Of a stretch of 64,000 nucleotides of DNA, positions 52,873-61,141 are shown piece by piece (position 1 is the stretch's first letter; every line of letters starts with the position of its first letter). A program made the translations under genes and the position numbers. Below the pieces are notes generated by a model that was given only the letters and a program-made list of their open reading frames with translations, ran no database searches and was not told the origin of the DNA. Origin of the DNA: Methylosinus sp. PW1 (lineage in GTDB: Bacteria > Pseudomonadota > Alphaproteobacteria > Rhizobiales > Beijerinckiaceae); contig NZ_JQNK01000009.1 of assembly GCF_000745215.1 (NCBI RefSeq), positions 2,356,001 through 2,420,000 of the forward strand, read 5' to 3'.

Positions 52873-53633
52873 CTGACCGTCCAGGGCCAGCGCCAGAAGG
52901 CCAGAGCATATTCGTCCTTCTGCACCGAGAAGAAGATGATTTCGGCGCGGCCCACCAGATTTTCGAAGGGCACATAGCCGACTCCGCCTTCTTCCGGCGC
53001 GAAGCGCGAATCGGTGGAATTGTCGCGATTGTCGCCCATCATGAAATAATTGTTCGGCGGCACCACGAAGAGCTCGGTGTTGTCCTTATAGCCGTGGTCG
53101 CCCTCGATCTCGATGATCGTATGGGCGACGCCGCCGGGCAGCGTCTCGGTGTAGGTCGGCACCTCGACCTCGCGGCCGTCGCGGCCCTCGTGCTTCTCCT
53201 TGGCCTTGGCCTCGCGCGGCACGATCTCGCCATTGATATAGAGGCGGCCCTCGATCATCTGCACGCGGTCGCCCGGCAGGCCGATGACGCGCTTGATGTA
53301 ATCGGTCTCATTGTCGCGCGGCAGCTTGAACACCACCACATCGCCGCGCTTGGGCTGCGAGCCGAGCACGCGGCCGGAGAAGAGATCGAGCCGCCAGTCG
53401 AGATAAGGCACGGAGGGCAGCGAGTAGTTCGAATAGCCATAGGCGTATTTCGAGACGAAGACATAATCGCCGATCAGCAGCGTCGGGATCATCGAGCCCG
53501 AGGGAATGTTGAAGGGCTGAAACAGCAGCGTGCGAATGACGAGCGCGATGACCAGCGCCTGGACGATCACCTTGATCGTCTCGAGCAAACCACCTTCGTC
53601 GCGCCGTTCGGCGACCGAGACGTTCCTGCTCAA
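52842..53633 (-). CDS. lepB: Signal peptidase I
   Basis: This 263-residue membrane protease removes Sec and Tat signal peptides. One membrane helix spans about residues 19-38. The catalytic dyad is Ser47 in IPSGSMIPTL and Lys114 in YIKRVIGLPGD, and the C-terminal box is MGDNRDNSTDSR. An insert of about 20 charged residues (EAKAKEKHEGRDGREVE) precedes the last domain. It lies in the acpS-lepB-rnc block. A large hairpin (family B copy 2) separates it from acpS. Confidence 0.95.
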   Translation of the reverse strand: MSRNVSVAERRDEGGLLETIKVIVQALVIALVIRTLLFQPFNIPSGSMIPTLLIGDYVFVSKYAYGYSNYSLPSVPYLDWRLDLFSGRVLGSQPKRGDVVVFKLPRDNETDYIKRVIGLPGDRVQMIEGRLYINGEIVPREAKAKEKHEGRDGREVEVPTYTETLPGGVAHTIIEIEGDHGYKDNTELFVVPPNNYFMMGDNRDNSTDSRFAPEEGGVGYVPFENLVGRAEIIFFSVQKDEYALAFWRWPWTVRWDRLFKPAH

Positions 53634-53677
53634 ACCACGTCACTCCTTAGTTGGCCAAAGCCGCTCTTGGTCGTCCG

Positions 53678-53747
53678 TTTGCGAGCGAGCCGGAAGGCGC
53701 GCGGTCCATCGGGCCTCGGACCGCGCGCCTTCCGGCTCGCTCGCAAA
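53678..53747. repeat. Palindromic repeat family B, copy 2
   Basis: Perfect 30-nt arms (53678-53707 and 53718-53747) flank a 10-nt loop. The core GCGAGCCGGAAGGCGCGCGG matches copy 1 at 1270 except at two positions. It lies between acpS and lepB on the transcribed strand. Confidence 0.9.
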
Positions 53748-53756
53748 GCTCGTCTA

Positions 53757-54152
53757 TCACGTCAGCGCCTCTATGAGAACCTGGGCCTGCGCGAGCGGAT
53801 ATTCGTCGGTCAAGGTGAGGTGAATGACGATCCGCGCGCCCTTTGGCGCGATCTCGGCCAGACGCTCGGCGGCGCCGCCGGTCAGCTCCACCGTCGGCTT
53901 GCCGGAGGGCAGATTGACCACCCCCATGGTTTTCCAGGTGATTCCGTCGCTTATGCCGGTGCCGAGCGCCTTGGCGCAGGCCTCCTTGGCGGCGAAGCGC
54001 TTGGCGTAGGAGGCCGCGCGGGCGGCGCGTCCTTCCGATTTCTCGCGTTCGACATCGGTGAAGCAGCGGCGGATGAAACGCTCGCCATAGCGCTCGAGCG
54101 CCTGCTCTATGCGGCGAATGTCGCAGAGATCGTTGCCGAAGCCGATGATCAT
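53757..54152 (-). CDS. acpS: Holo-[acyl-carrier-protein] synthase
   Basis: This 131-residue enzyme transfers phosphopantetheine from CoA to acyl carrier protein. The motifs [20 protein letters not shown] and [15 protein letters not shown] hold the Mg-binding Asp and Glu. The start at 54152 overlaps the pdxJ stop (ATGA), typical of the pdxJ-acpS pair. The length is normal. Confidence 0.94.
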   Translation of the reverse strand: MIIGFGNDLCDIRRIEQALERYGERFIRRCFTDVEREKSEGRAARAASYAKRFAAKEACAKALGTGISDGITWKTMGVVNLPSGKPTVELTGGAAERLAEIAPKGARIVIHLTLTDEYPLAQAQVLIEALT

Positions 54153-54901
54153 GCGGCGCCCGCGCCTTCGTCGATCGCCCGACGCATGGCGCGGATCGAT
54201 TCGGCGAGGCCGACGAAGACCGCTTCGCCGACGAGGAAATGGCCGATGTTCAGCTCGACGATCTGCGGCAGCGCCGCAATGCGCCGCGCCGTCGCATAGT
54301 CCAGCCCATGGCCGGCGTGGCACTCGAGCCCGCGCTCCGCCGTATGCGCCGCGGCCGTGACGATGCGGGCGAACTCGCGCTCGGCGGCCTCGTGATCTCC
54401 CACCTCGACGGCGTGGCACCAGGCGCCGGTGTGCAACTCGACGACCGGCGCGCGAATAGAGTCGGCGGCGTCGATCGCCTCGGCGCCCGGCTCGATGAAC
54501 AGAGAAACGCGAATGCCGGCCCGATTGAGCTCATCGACGAAGGGGACGAGATGATTATGGCCGCCGATGACGTCGAGCCCGCCCTCCGTGGTGCGCTCGG
54601 TGCGGCGCTCGGGCACGAGGCAGACGGCGTGCGGCTTCGTCTTCAGCGCGATATCGAGCATTTGCTCGGTCGCGGCCATCTCGAAATTCAGCGGCTTGGA
54701 GATCTCGGCTCTGAGGCGCGCCATATCCTCGTCGCGAATATGGCGACGATCCTCGCGCAAATGCGCGGTGACGCCATCCGCGCCGGCCTCTATCGCCAGC
54801 AGGGCGGCGCGCACGGGGTCCGGCCCCTGGCCGCCGCGGGCGTTGCGAATGGTGGCGACGTGATCGACATTCACGCCGAGACGTATGCGGCGAGCGGTCA
54901 T
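54149..54901 (-). CDS. pdxJ: Pyridoxine 5'-phosphate synthase
   Basis: This 250-residue TIM-barrel enzyme closes the ring of pyridoxine phosphate from 1-deoxyxylulose 5-phosphate and 3-amino-2-oxopropyl phosphate. Signature blocks are [51 protein letters not shown] and CHAGHGLDY. It is read 6 bp after rsh and is translationally coupled to acpS. Confidence 0.96.
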   Translation of the reverse strand: MTARRIRLGVNVDHVATIRNARGGQGPDPVRAALLAIEAGADGVTAHLREDRRHIRDEDMARLRAEISKPLNFEMAATEQMLDIALKTKPHAVCLVPERRTERTTEGGLDVIGGHNHLVPFVDELNRAGIRVSLFIEPGAEAIDAADSIRAPVVELHTGAWCHAVEVGDHEAAEREFARIVTAAAHTAERGLECHAGHGLDYATARRIAALPQIVELNIGHFLVGEAVFVGLAESIRAMRRAIDEGAGAA

Positions 54902-54907
54902 GTTTCC

Positions 54908-57118
54908 TCACCCGATGACGCGCTCGACCTTGCTGACCAGAGCGCTCGCCCGCAGCCGGGCGATGATGTCGTTCAAATGCTTCAGATCGGCGACCTCGAG
55001 ATCGAATCGCATCTCACGAAAGTCGGGAGAATGGATGGCGAAGGCGACATTGTCGATATTGGCCCCCGTCTCGCCGATCAGCGTCGCCAGACCGCCGAGC
55101 GTTCCCGGCTCGTTGATCGCCGTCACCACGAGGCGGGCCGGGAACAGCTCGCGGCTCTCCGGGTCTATGTCCCAGCGCACGTCCAGCCAGCGGTCGGGCT
55201 GATCGTCGAAGGCGGTCAGCGCCGGCGATTGGATCGGATATATGGTGATGCCTTCGCCCGGCGTCAGTATGCCGACGATGCGGTCGCCCGGCACGGCGCC
55301 GCCCTCCGGCGCGAAGCGCACCGGCACGTCGCCGCGTAGGCCGCGGATCGGAATGGCGCTCGCCTGATCCGCGGCGCCCGGCGCCTTGAACACCACATTG
55401 ACGTTGGACTTCATGCCGAACCAGCCGGGCTCGCCAGGCTCGAGCCGCATCTGCGGGGCGGGCTTTCGCTCCTCGCTGAAATCGGGATAGACCGCCTTCA
55501 CCACATCGCCCGAATAGATCTCGCCGCGGCCGACGGCGGCGAACGCGTCCTCCAGCGAGGCGCGGGCGAGGCGCGGCAGCGCGGCCTTCAGCTTCTCGTC
55601 CGAGACCGGACGCCCGGCGCGCTCGAAAGCGCGGGTGACGATCTGCCTGCCGAGCCCGGCATATTGCATCCGCACCGCCTCGCGCGTCGCGCGGCGAATG
55701 GCGGAGCGCGCCTTGCCGGTGACGACGAGCGATTCCCACGCCGCCGGCGGCACATGACTTTCGGCGCGGACGATCTCCACCTCGTCGCCATTCTGCAATT
55801 GCGACAGAACCGGCGCGATGCGTCCGTTGATCTTGGCGCCGACCGCCGAATCGCCGACGCGCGTATGCACCGCATAGGCGAAGTCGATCGGCGTCGCGCC
55901 GCGCGGCAGCGCGATCAGCCCGCCCTTGGGCGTGAAGCAGAACACCTGGTCCTGGAACAATTCGAGCCGCGTATGCTCGAGGAATTCTTCCGGGCTGTCG
56001 CCATGGGCGAGCAATTCCAGCGTGTCCTGCAGCCATTTGAAGGCGCGGCTCTCCTTGGCCAGCTCCTCCTTGCCCTCGTCGCTGGAGGAATCCTTGTAGA
56101 GCGCATGGGCGGCGATGCCGAAGCGCGCGATCTCATGCATGGTCGCGGTGCGGATCTGCAGCTCGACGCGCTGATGGCCGGGGCCGATCACAGTGGTGTG
56201 AATGGAGCGATAGTCGTTCTGCTTGGGCGTCGAGATATAATCCTTGAACCGCCCCGGCACGCTCGGCCATTTGGTGTGCACTATGCCGAGCGCGCGATAG
56301 CAATCCTCCACATCGTCGACGATGATGCGAAAGCCGAAAATATCGGAGAGCTGCTCGAAGGCGATCGACTTGCGTTCCATCTTGCGCCAGACGGAATAGG
56401 GCGTCTTTTGCCGCCCGGTGACGGCCGCATGAATCCCGCGAGCGGCGAACTCCTGCGTCAGCTCCTTCTCGATTTTCTTGATGATGCGGCCATTCTTGGC
56501 GCGCAGATCGTGCAGGCGCGATTCGATCGCCTGATAGGCCTCCGGCGTCAGATGGCGGAAGGCGAGGCCCTCCAGCTCCTCGCGCAGGCGCTGCATGCCC
56601 ATGCGGCCGGCGAGCGGCGCATAGATGTCCAGCGTCTCCTGCGCGATGCGGGCGCGCTTTTCCGGCGGCACGAAATGCAGCGTGCGCATATTGTGCAGCC
56701 GGTCCGCGAGCTTGACCAGCAGCACGCGCACATCTTCGGAGACCGCGAGCAGAAGCTTGCGGAAATTCTCGCCCTGCGCGGCTTTCTTGGAGACGAGGTC
56801 GAGCTTCTCGATCTTGGTCAGCCCATCGACCAGCTTGCCGATCTGCGGGCCGAACAGGCGATTGATCTCGTCGAGCGTGGAGCTCGTGTCCTCCACCGTG
56901 TCGTGCAGCACGGCGGCGACGATGGTGGCGTCGTCGAGCTTGAGGTCGGTGAGTATGGCCGCCACTTCGAGCGGATGCGAGAAATAAGGGTCGCCGGAGG
57001 CGCGCGTCTGCTGGCCGTGCGCCTTCATGGCGTAGACATAGGCGCGATTGAGCAGGTCCTCGTCGACCTGCGGATTATATTTTCGAACTCGCTCGACGAG
57101 CTCGTATTGGCGCATCAT
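54908..57118 (-). CDS. rsh: Bifunctional (p)ppGpp synthetase/hydrolase Rsh
   Basis: This 736-residue stringent-response enzyme has an N-terminal HD hydrolase domain with AVLHDTVEDT (about 65-75) and ADRLHNMRT. The synthetase domain has KQNDYRSIHTTVIGP (about 300-320). TGS (VFCFTPKGGLIALPRGATPIDFA), helical and C-terminal ACT domains (ARLVVTAINEPGTLGGLATLIGE) follow. Both catalytic domains look intact, so it can make and degrade (p)ppGpp, as is normal for the only long RSH of alphaproteobacteria. It follows rpoZ in the same direction. Confidence 0.95.
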   Translation of the reverse strand: MMRQYELVERVRKYNPQVDEDLLNRAYVYAMKAHGQQTRASGDPYFSHPLEVAAILTDLKLDDATIVAAVLHDTVEDTSSTLDEINRLFGPQIGKLVDGLTKIEKLDLVSKKAAQGENFRKLLLAVSEDVRVLLVKLADRLHNMRTLHFVPPEKRARIAQETLDIYAPLAGRMGMQRLREELEGLAFRHLTPEAYQAIESRLHDLRAKNGRIIKKIEKELTQEFAARGIHAAVTGRQKTPYSVWRKMERKSIAFEQLSDIFGFRIIVDDVEDCYRALGIVHTKWPSVPGRFKDYISTPKQNDYRSIHTTVIGPGHQRVELQIRTATMHEIARFGIAAHALYKDSSSDEGKEELAKESRAFKWLQDTLELLAHGDSPEEFLEHTRLELFQDQVFCFTPKGGLIALPRGATPIDFAYAVHTRVGDSAVGAKINGRIAPVLSQLQNGDEVEIVRAESHVPPAAWESLVVTGKARSAIRRATREAVRMQYAGLGRQIVTRAFERAGRPVSDEKLKAALPRLARASLEDAFAAVGRGEIYSGDVVKAVYPDFSEERKPAPQMRLEPGEPGWFGMKSNVNVVFKAPGAADQASAIPIRGLRGDVPVRFAPEGGAVPGDRIVGILTPGEGITIYPIQSPALTAFDDQPDRWLDVRWDIDPESRELFPARLVVTAINEPGTLGGLATLIGETGANIDNVAFAIHSPDFREMRFDLEVADLKHLNDIIARLRASALVSKVERVIG

Positions 57119-57362
57119 AGGCGTCGACCGGCGATCGGGTTGCGCGGATCGTCGGGGGCGTCGCGGAGCTCACGGGGAAGATCGGACGGGAAGCGGCGCG
57201 AGCGCCCGAAACCGGCCGACGGCCGCATTCATATTTATTGTAGAACAGCTCGCCGCCGGTCCCTAGCGTTTTCAGCAAGGAAGATCGGACGAAGGTAGCG
57301 AGGAGCGGCCGGACGGCAAAGCCGTCCGGGGCAGCGTTCTCGTTCGCCCTTCGGTCGGCGAA

Positions 57363-57746
57363 TTACTCGCCCTCGTCCTCGACCTCGGCGGGAGGCACGA
57401 GACCCTCGAGGCCGCGGAGAAGATCCTCCTCCGTCATGCGGTCGAACTGCGCGTCGCCGCCGTCGGAATCCGGCGAGGCGGCCAGGGACGGCACGGTCTC
57501 GGTCTCGGGCTCGTCGACCTCGACATGGCGCTGCAGCGAATGGATGAAGTCTTCCTTCAGATCGTCCGGCGAAAGCGCGGTCTCGGCGATTTCGCGCAGC
57601 GCGACGACGGGATTCTTGTCCTTGTCGCGCTCGACCAGAATGGACTGGCCGGAGGAGATCAGCCGCGCGCGATGGGCCGCGAGCAGGACCAGATCGAAGC
57701 GGTTCTCGATTTTGTCGATGCAGTCTTCGACGGTGACGCGCGCCAT
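57363..57746 (-). CDS. rpoZ: RNA polymerase omega subunit
   Basis: This 127-residue subunit helps assemble RNA polymerase and mediates the (p)ppGpp response. It begins [28 protein letters not shown], the family signature, with [18 protein letters not shown] after it. The acidic C-terminal extension (about residues 85-127) is longer than in E. coli and is usual in this order. GAGGAG lies about 11 nt upstream. It precedes rsh by 244 bp, a gap without other features. Confidence 0.95.
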   Translation of the reverse strand: MARVTVEDCIDKIENRFDLVLLAAHRARLISSGQSILVERDKDKNPVVALREIAETALSPDDLKEDFIHSLQRHVEVDEPETETVPSLAASPDSDGGDAQFDRMTEEDLLRGLEGLVPPAEVEDEGE

Positions 57747-58133
57747 GACTTCTCGGACTCCTCTAGCGTTCGATCGATCGGGCTGCTACACTAATTTTTT
57801 GCCGCTGGCAATGCGCGACAGCGCCCGGCCGCCGCGGCCGGGAGGGGCTGCCGCTTGAGGAGCCGTCTATTGCTGTAGTATTTCTGGGCAGAATTTTCGC
57901 GTACCCCCTTGACGACCGCCGATACATGGTCGATTTACGGCTTTAACGAAGGGCGTGACTTTAATGTGACGTAGAGCTGTTCGGAGACGGCTCGCCTGTC
58001 AGAGACGGCAGTTCGAGATTATCGTCACTGTCGATTCGCGTCATTGTAGAGATGCGTGCTGCCAGTAGGGTCGACAGCGCGTGCGGCAAGCGGCGGCCCC
58101 CTCCATACTGGACCCGACAAGAGACCAACAACT

Positions 58134-58748
58134 ATGGCAGACCCGGAACGAATTGCCTTATTCATTGACGGCGCCAACCTCTACGCGACGGCCAAATCGC
58201 TCGGATTCGATATCGATTACAAGCGGCTGCTGCGCGAGTTCCAGGGCAAGGGCCGCCTCATTCGCGCCTTCTACTATACGGCGCTGATCGAGGATCAGGA
58301 ATATTCGTCGATTCGTCCGCTGATCGATTGGCTCGACTATAATGGCTATGCCGTCGTGACCAAGCCGACCAAGGAATTCGTCGACTCGCTCGGCCGCCGC
58401 AAGGTCAAGGGCAATATGGACATAGAGCTCGCCGTCGACGCGATGGAGATGGCCGAGCATATCGACCATATGGTCCTGTTCTCGGGCGACGGCGATTTCC
58501 GCTCGCTGGTCGAGGCCGTGCAGCGCAAGGGCGTTCGCGTCTCGGTGATCTCGACGATCACCACCCAGCCGCCGATGATCGCCGACGAGCTTCGCCGTCA
58601 GGCCGACGAATTCGTCGATCTCATCCATCTCGTCGGCAAGATCGGCCGCGATCCGGGCGAGCGCGCCGAGCGCATGCAGCGCTTCCAGGAGCGCCGGCCG
58701 CAGCCGGTGACGCCGGGCGGCGCCCCCGACGACGATCACGAGGCCTGA
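58134..58748 (+). CDS. NYN-domain (LabA/DUF88-like) putative ribonuclease
   Basis: This 204-residue protein has a PIN-like NYN fold. Conserved acids lie in RIALFIDGANLYATAKSLG, VKGNMDIELAVDAMEM and VLFSGDGDFRSLVEAV, and the C-terminal tail is basic and disordered-looking. Members are thought to be metal-dependent RNases. The target is unknown. The 387-bp gap back to rpoZ contains a CCGGCCGC/GCGGCCGG hairpin (57825-57843) but no gene that I can support. It ends just before the uracil-DNA glycosylase coding region. Confidence 0.87.
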   Translation: MADPERIALFIDGANLYATAKSLGFDIDYKRLLREFQGKGRLIRAFYYTALIEDQEYSSIRPLIDWLDYNGYAVVTKPTKEFVDSLGRRKVKGNMDIELAVDAMEMAEHIDHMVLFSGDGDFRSLVEAVQRKGVRVSVISTITTQPPMIADELRRQADEFVDLIHLVGKIGRDPGERAERMQRFQERRPQPVTPGGAPDDDHEA

Positions 58749-58809
58749 TCCTTCGAAATCAGTATCCTGCGCGGACGAGCCGGGCCATGATTGCCCACTC
58801 TGTCCGCGC

Positions 58810-59418
58810 TTGGTCGCGTACCGGCATGAGCTGAGGGCGCGCCATCCCGACTGGCATAATGCGCCCGTCGCAGATTTCGGCCCGCGTGCGGCGCGCCTGC
58901 TGATCGTCGGCCTCGCCCCGGGGCGCATGGGCGCCAATCGCACCGGCCGCCCTTTCACCGGTGACGACGCCGGCCGCCTCCTCTACGCCACTCTCGCCGC
59001 AACCGGTTTTTCCCGCGGCGTCTATGACGCCCGCGCCGATGATGGCGTCACGCTCGTCGACTGCCGAATCACCAATGTTCTGCGCTGCGTTCCGCCCGGC
59101 AACAAGCCGCTACCCGCCGAGCTTTCGGCCTGCCGCCCTTTTCTCGAGGCGGGCTTGCGCCGGCTGAAGCGGGTGAGACTAATTGTCGCGCTCGGCCGCA
59201 TCGCCCATGAGGGCGTGCTGCGCGCCTTCTCACTGAAGCCCGGCGGATTCCCCTTCGCCCATGGGCGCGAGCATGAGGTCGTCGCAAATACTCGCAATAG
59301 GCGTATTATTCTTATCGACAGCTATCATTGCTCGCGCCTCAACACGAATACGGGCGCGCTGACGCCGCAGATGTTCAGCGCAATCTTCGCGCGGGCTCGG
59401 GAAATTTTGGAAAAATAA
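58810..59418 (+). CDS. Type 5 (UdgB-like) uracil-DNA glycosylase, start uncertain
   Basis: The visible 202 residues match the 4Fe-4S family 4/5 uracil-DNA glycosylases: LLIVGLAPGRMGANRTGRPF with the active-site loop, NVLRCVPPGNKPLPAELSAC with the second Cys pair, and IDSYHCSRLNTNTG. The TTG at 58810 is the only usual start codon in frame. However, the codons just before it (58789-58809) encode DCPLCPR, the first Cys pair of the iron-sulfur cluster. Between the upstream stop at 58708-58710 and 58810 there is no ATG, GTG or TTG in frame. An ATG at 58787 is one frame off. The gene may use a rare start, be frameshifted, or contain a sequence error. Confidence 0.8.
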   Translation: MVAYRHELRARHPDWHNAPVADFGPRAARLLIVGLAPGRMGANRTGRPFTGDDAGRLLYATLAATGFSRGVYDARADDGVTLVDCRITNVLRCVPPGNKPLPAELSACRPFLEAGLRRLKRVRLIVALGRIAHEGVLRAFSLKPGGFPFAHGREHEVVANTRNRRIILIDSYHCSRLNTNTGALTPQMFSAIFARAREILEK

Positions 59419-59433
59419 CGCTGAATATTTCCC

Positions 59434-59910
59434 TCAGCCGCGGTCGCGCAGCAGCCGGCTCTTCTCGCGGCCCCAGTCGCGCTTCTTCTCCACCTCGCGC
59501 TTGTCGTGGAGCTTTTTGCCGCGCCCCAGCGCGATCTGCAGCTTGGCGCGGCCGCGCTCGTTGAAATAGAGCTTCATCGGCACGATGGTCATGCCCTCGC
59601 GCTCGACGCCCTGCGCCAGCTTGGCGATCTCGCGCTGCTTCAGCAGCAGCTTGCGCAGCCTCTTGGGCTCGTGATTGAAGCGATTGCCGGAGAGATATTC
59701 GGGAATGGTGGCGTTGACGAGCCAAGCCTCGCCCTTGCGGTCGACATGGGCGTAGCTCTCGGCGATGGTCGCCTTGCCGGTGCGCAGCGACTTCACCTCT
59801 GTGCCGGTCAGCGACAGGCCGGCCTCGAAGGTCTCGCCGATCTCATAATCATAGCGCGCGCGCCGATTGTCGGCGACGACCTTGAAATTGGGGTTTTCCT
59901 TCTCGGCCAC
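59434..59910 (-). CDS. smpB: SsrA-binding protein SmpB
   Basis: This 158-residue protein delivers tmRNA to stalled ribosomes. It has the N-terminal [29 protein letters not shown], the central [20 protein letters not shown] and the C-terminal basic tail [22 protein letters not shown]. All are typical. The GTG at 59910 gives [12 protein letters not shown], the expected start. It lies 25 bp after dapA on the same strand, the usual dapA-smpB pair. It ends 15 bp from the convergent glycosylase gene. Confidence 0.95.
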   Translation of the reverse strand: MAEKENPNFKVVADNRRARYDYEIGETFEAGLSLTGTEVKSLRTGKATIAESYAHVDRKGEAWLVNATIPEYLSGNRFNHEPKRLRKLLLKQREIAKLAQGVEREGMTIVPMKLYFNERGRAKLQIALGRGKKLHDKREVEKKRDWGREKSRLLRDRG

Positions 59911-59935
59911 TGGCGCGCGTCCTGCTGCTGTCCGC

Positions 59936-60829
59936 TCAGGCGTCCAGCACGCCGGCGAGAACCATCGCGTCGCGAATGGCCTTTTTCGTCGGCTCGGCGG
60001 AGGCGACCAGCGGCAGCCGGACTTCCTCCCGCACGCGGCCGAGCAGAGCGAGGCCATATTTGGCCCCGGTCACGCCGGCCTCGAGGAAGATCGCCTGCTG
60101 CAGCGCGGTCAGGCGGTCCTGCAACGCCAGAGCGGCTTTGAAATCCCCGGCCAGAGCGGCGTTCTGCAGATCGGCGCAGAGCCGCGGCGCGACATTGGAG
60201 ACGACCGAGATGACGCCGATCGCGCCGACGGCGACGCTGGCCAGAGCGAGAATGTCGTCGCCGGAGAACTGGACGAAGTCCGGCCCGCAGGCGGCGCGCT
60301 GCTGGAGGATGCGGCCGACATTGCCGGTCGCGTCCTTCACGCCGACGATGGACTCGATCTGCGCGAGGCGCGCCAGAGTGGCGACGCTCAAATCGACGAC
60401 CGAGCGCGGCGGGATGTTGTAGACGATGATCGGAATGGAGACCGCCTCCGCCACAGCGGCGAAATGCTGGTAGAGCCCTTCCTGATTCGGCTTGTTGTAA
60501 TAAGGCGTGACCACGAGAACGCCATCCGCCCCCGCCTGCTGGGCATGGAGCGCGAGCTCCACCGCCTCGCGCGTGTTGTTGGAGCCGGCGCCGGCGATCA
60601 CCGGAACACGGCCGGCCGCCTGCTGGATCACGGTCTCGACGACGGCGCGATGCTCCTCATGGCTCAAGGTCGGGCTCTCGCCCGTCGTGCCCACGGGAAC
60701 GAGGCCATGCGTCCCACTGTCGATCTGCCAGTCGACGAGCGCGCGCAGAGCGGCGTGATCGACCACGCCATCGGCGAAAGGCGTGACCAGAGCGGTGTAG
60801 GATCCTCGGAACACTGGCTTGTCGTTCAT
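59936..60829 (-). CDS. dapA: 4-hydroxy-tetrahydrodipicolinate synthase
   Basis: This 297-residue TIM-barrel aldolase condenses pyruvate with aspartate semialdehyde for lysine and diaminopimelate. The Schiff-base lysine is Lys165 in VGVKDATGN. The catalytic Tyr137 lies in IIVYNIPPR, and [14 protein letters not shown] binds pyruvate. The start at 60829 is the family start. The 312-bp gap to the divergent transglycosylase gene has a TTGACA near 61078 without a clear -10 and nothing else recognised. Confidence 0.95.
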   Translation of the reverse strand: MNDKPVFRGSYTALVTPFADGVVDHAALRALVDWQIDSGTHGLVPVGTTGESPTLSHEEHRAVVETVIQQAAGRVPVIAGAGSNNTREAVELALHAQQAGADGVLVVTPYYNKPNQEGLYQHFAAVAEAVSIPIIVYNIPPRSVVDLSVATLARLAQIESIVGVKDATGNVGRILQQRAACGPDFVQFSGDDILALASVAVGAIGVISVVSNVAPRLCADLQNAALAGDFKAALALQDRLTALQQAIFLEAGVTGAKYGLALLGRVREEVRLPLVASAEPTKKAIRDAMVLAGVLDA

Positions 60830-61141
60830 CTGCCGTCGCTTTCGCTGCGCCACGCGGGCGCCGTAATCGCCGCGCTTACTGACTGGGATTGGTACGGAGA
60901 AATTTCGGTCCGTCCTCGCGGCGGCCGTTCCGCCCTGGGAAGACGGGACTGTCATAGCCTCTGGGCGTTTTGGTGAAAAGGGTTTGCGGCGTCCCTCCGC
61001 GCGGAATCGGCGAACAGCTCGAGCAGCCGGTCGACGCGGAGCGAAAAATTCGAAAATGCCGCTGCTTAGCGATTTGGTTGACAGTTCCGCAACGAAATGG
61101 CCGCAGGCTGGCTTACGTTAAGAGTTCGGAGCGTTGGGCCG

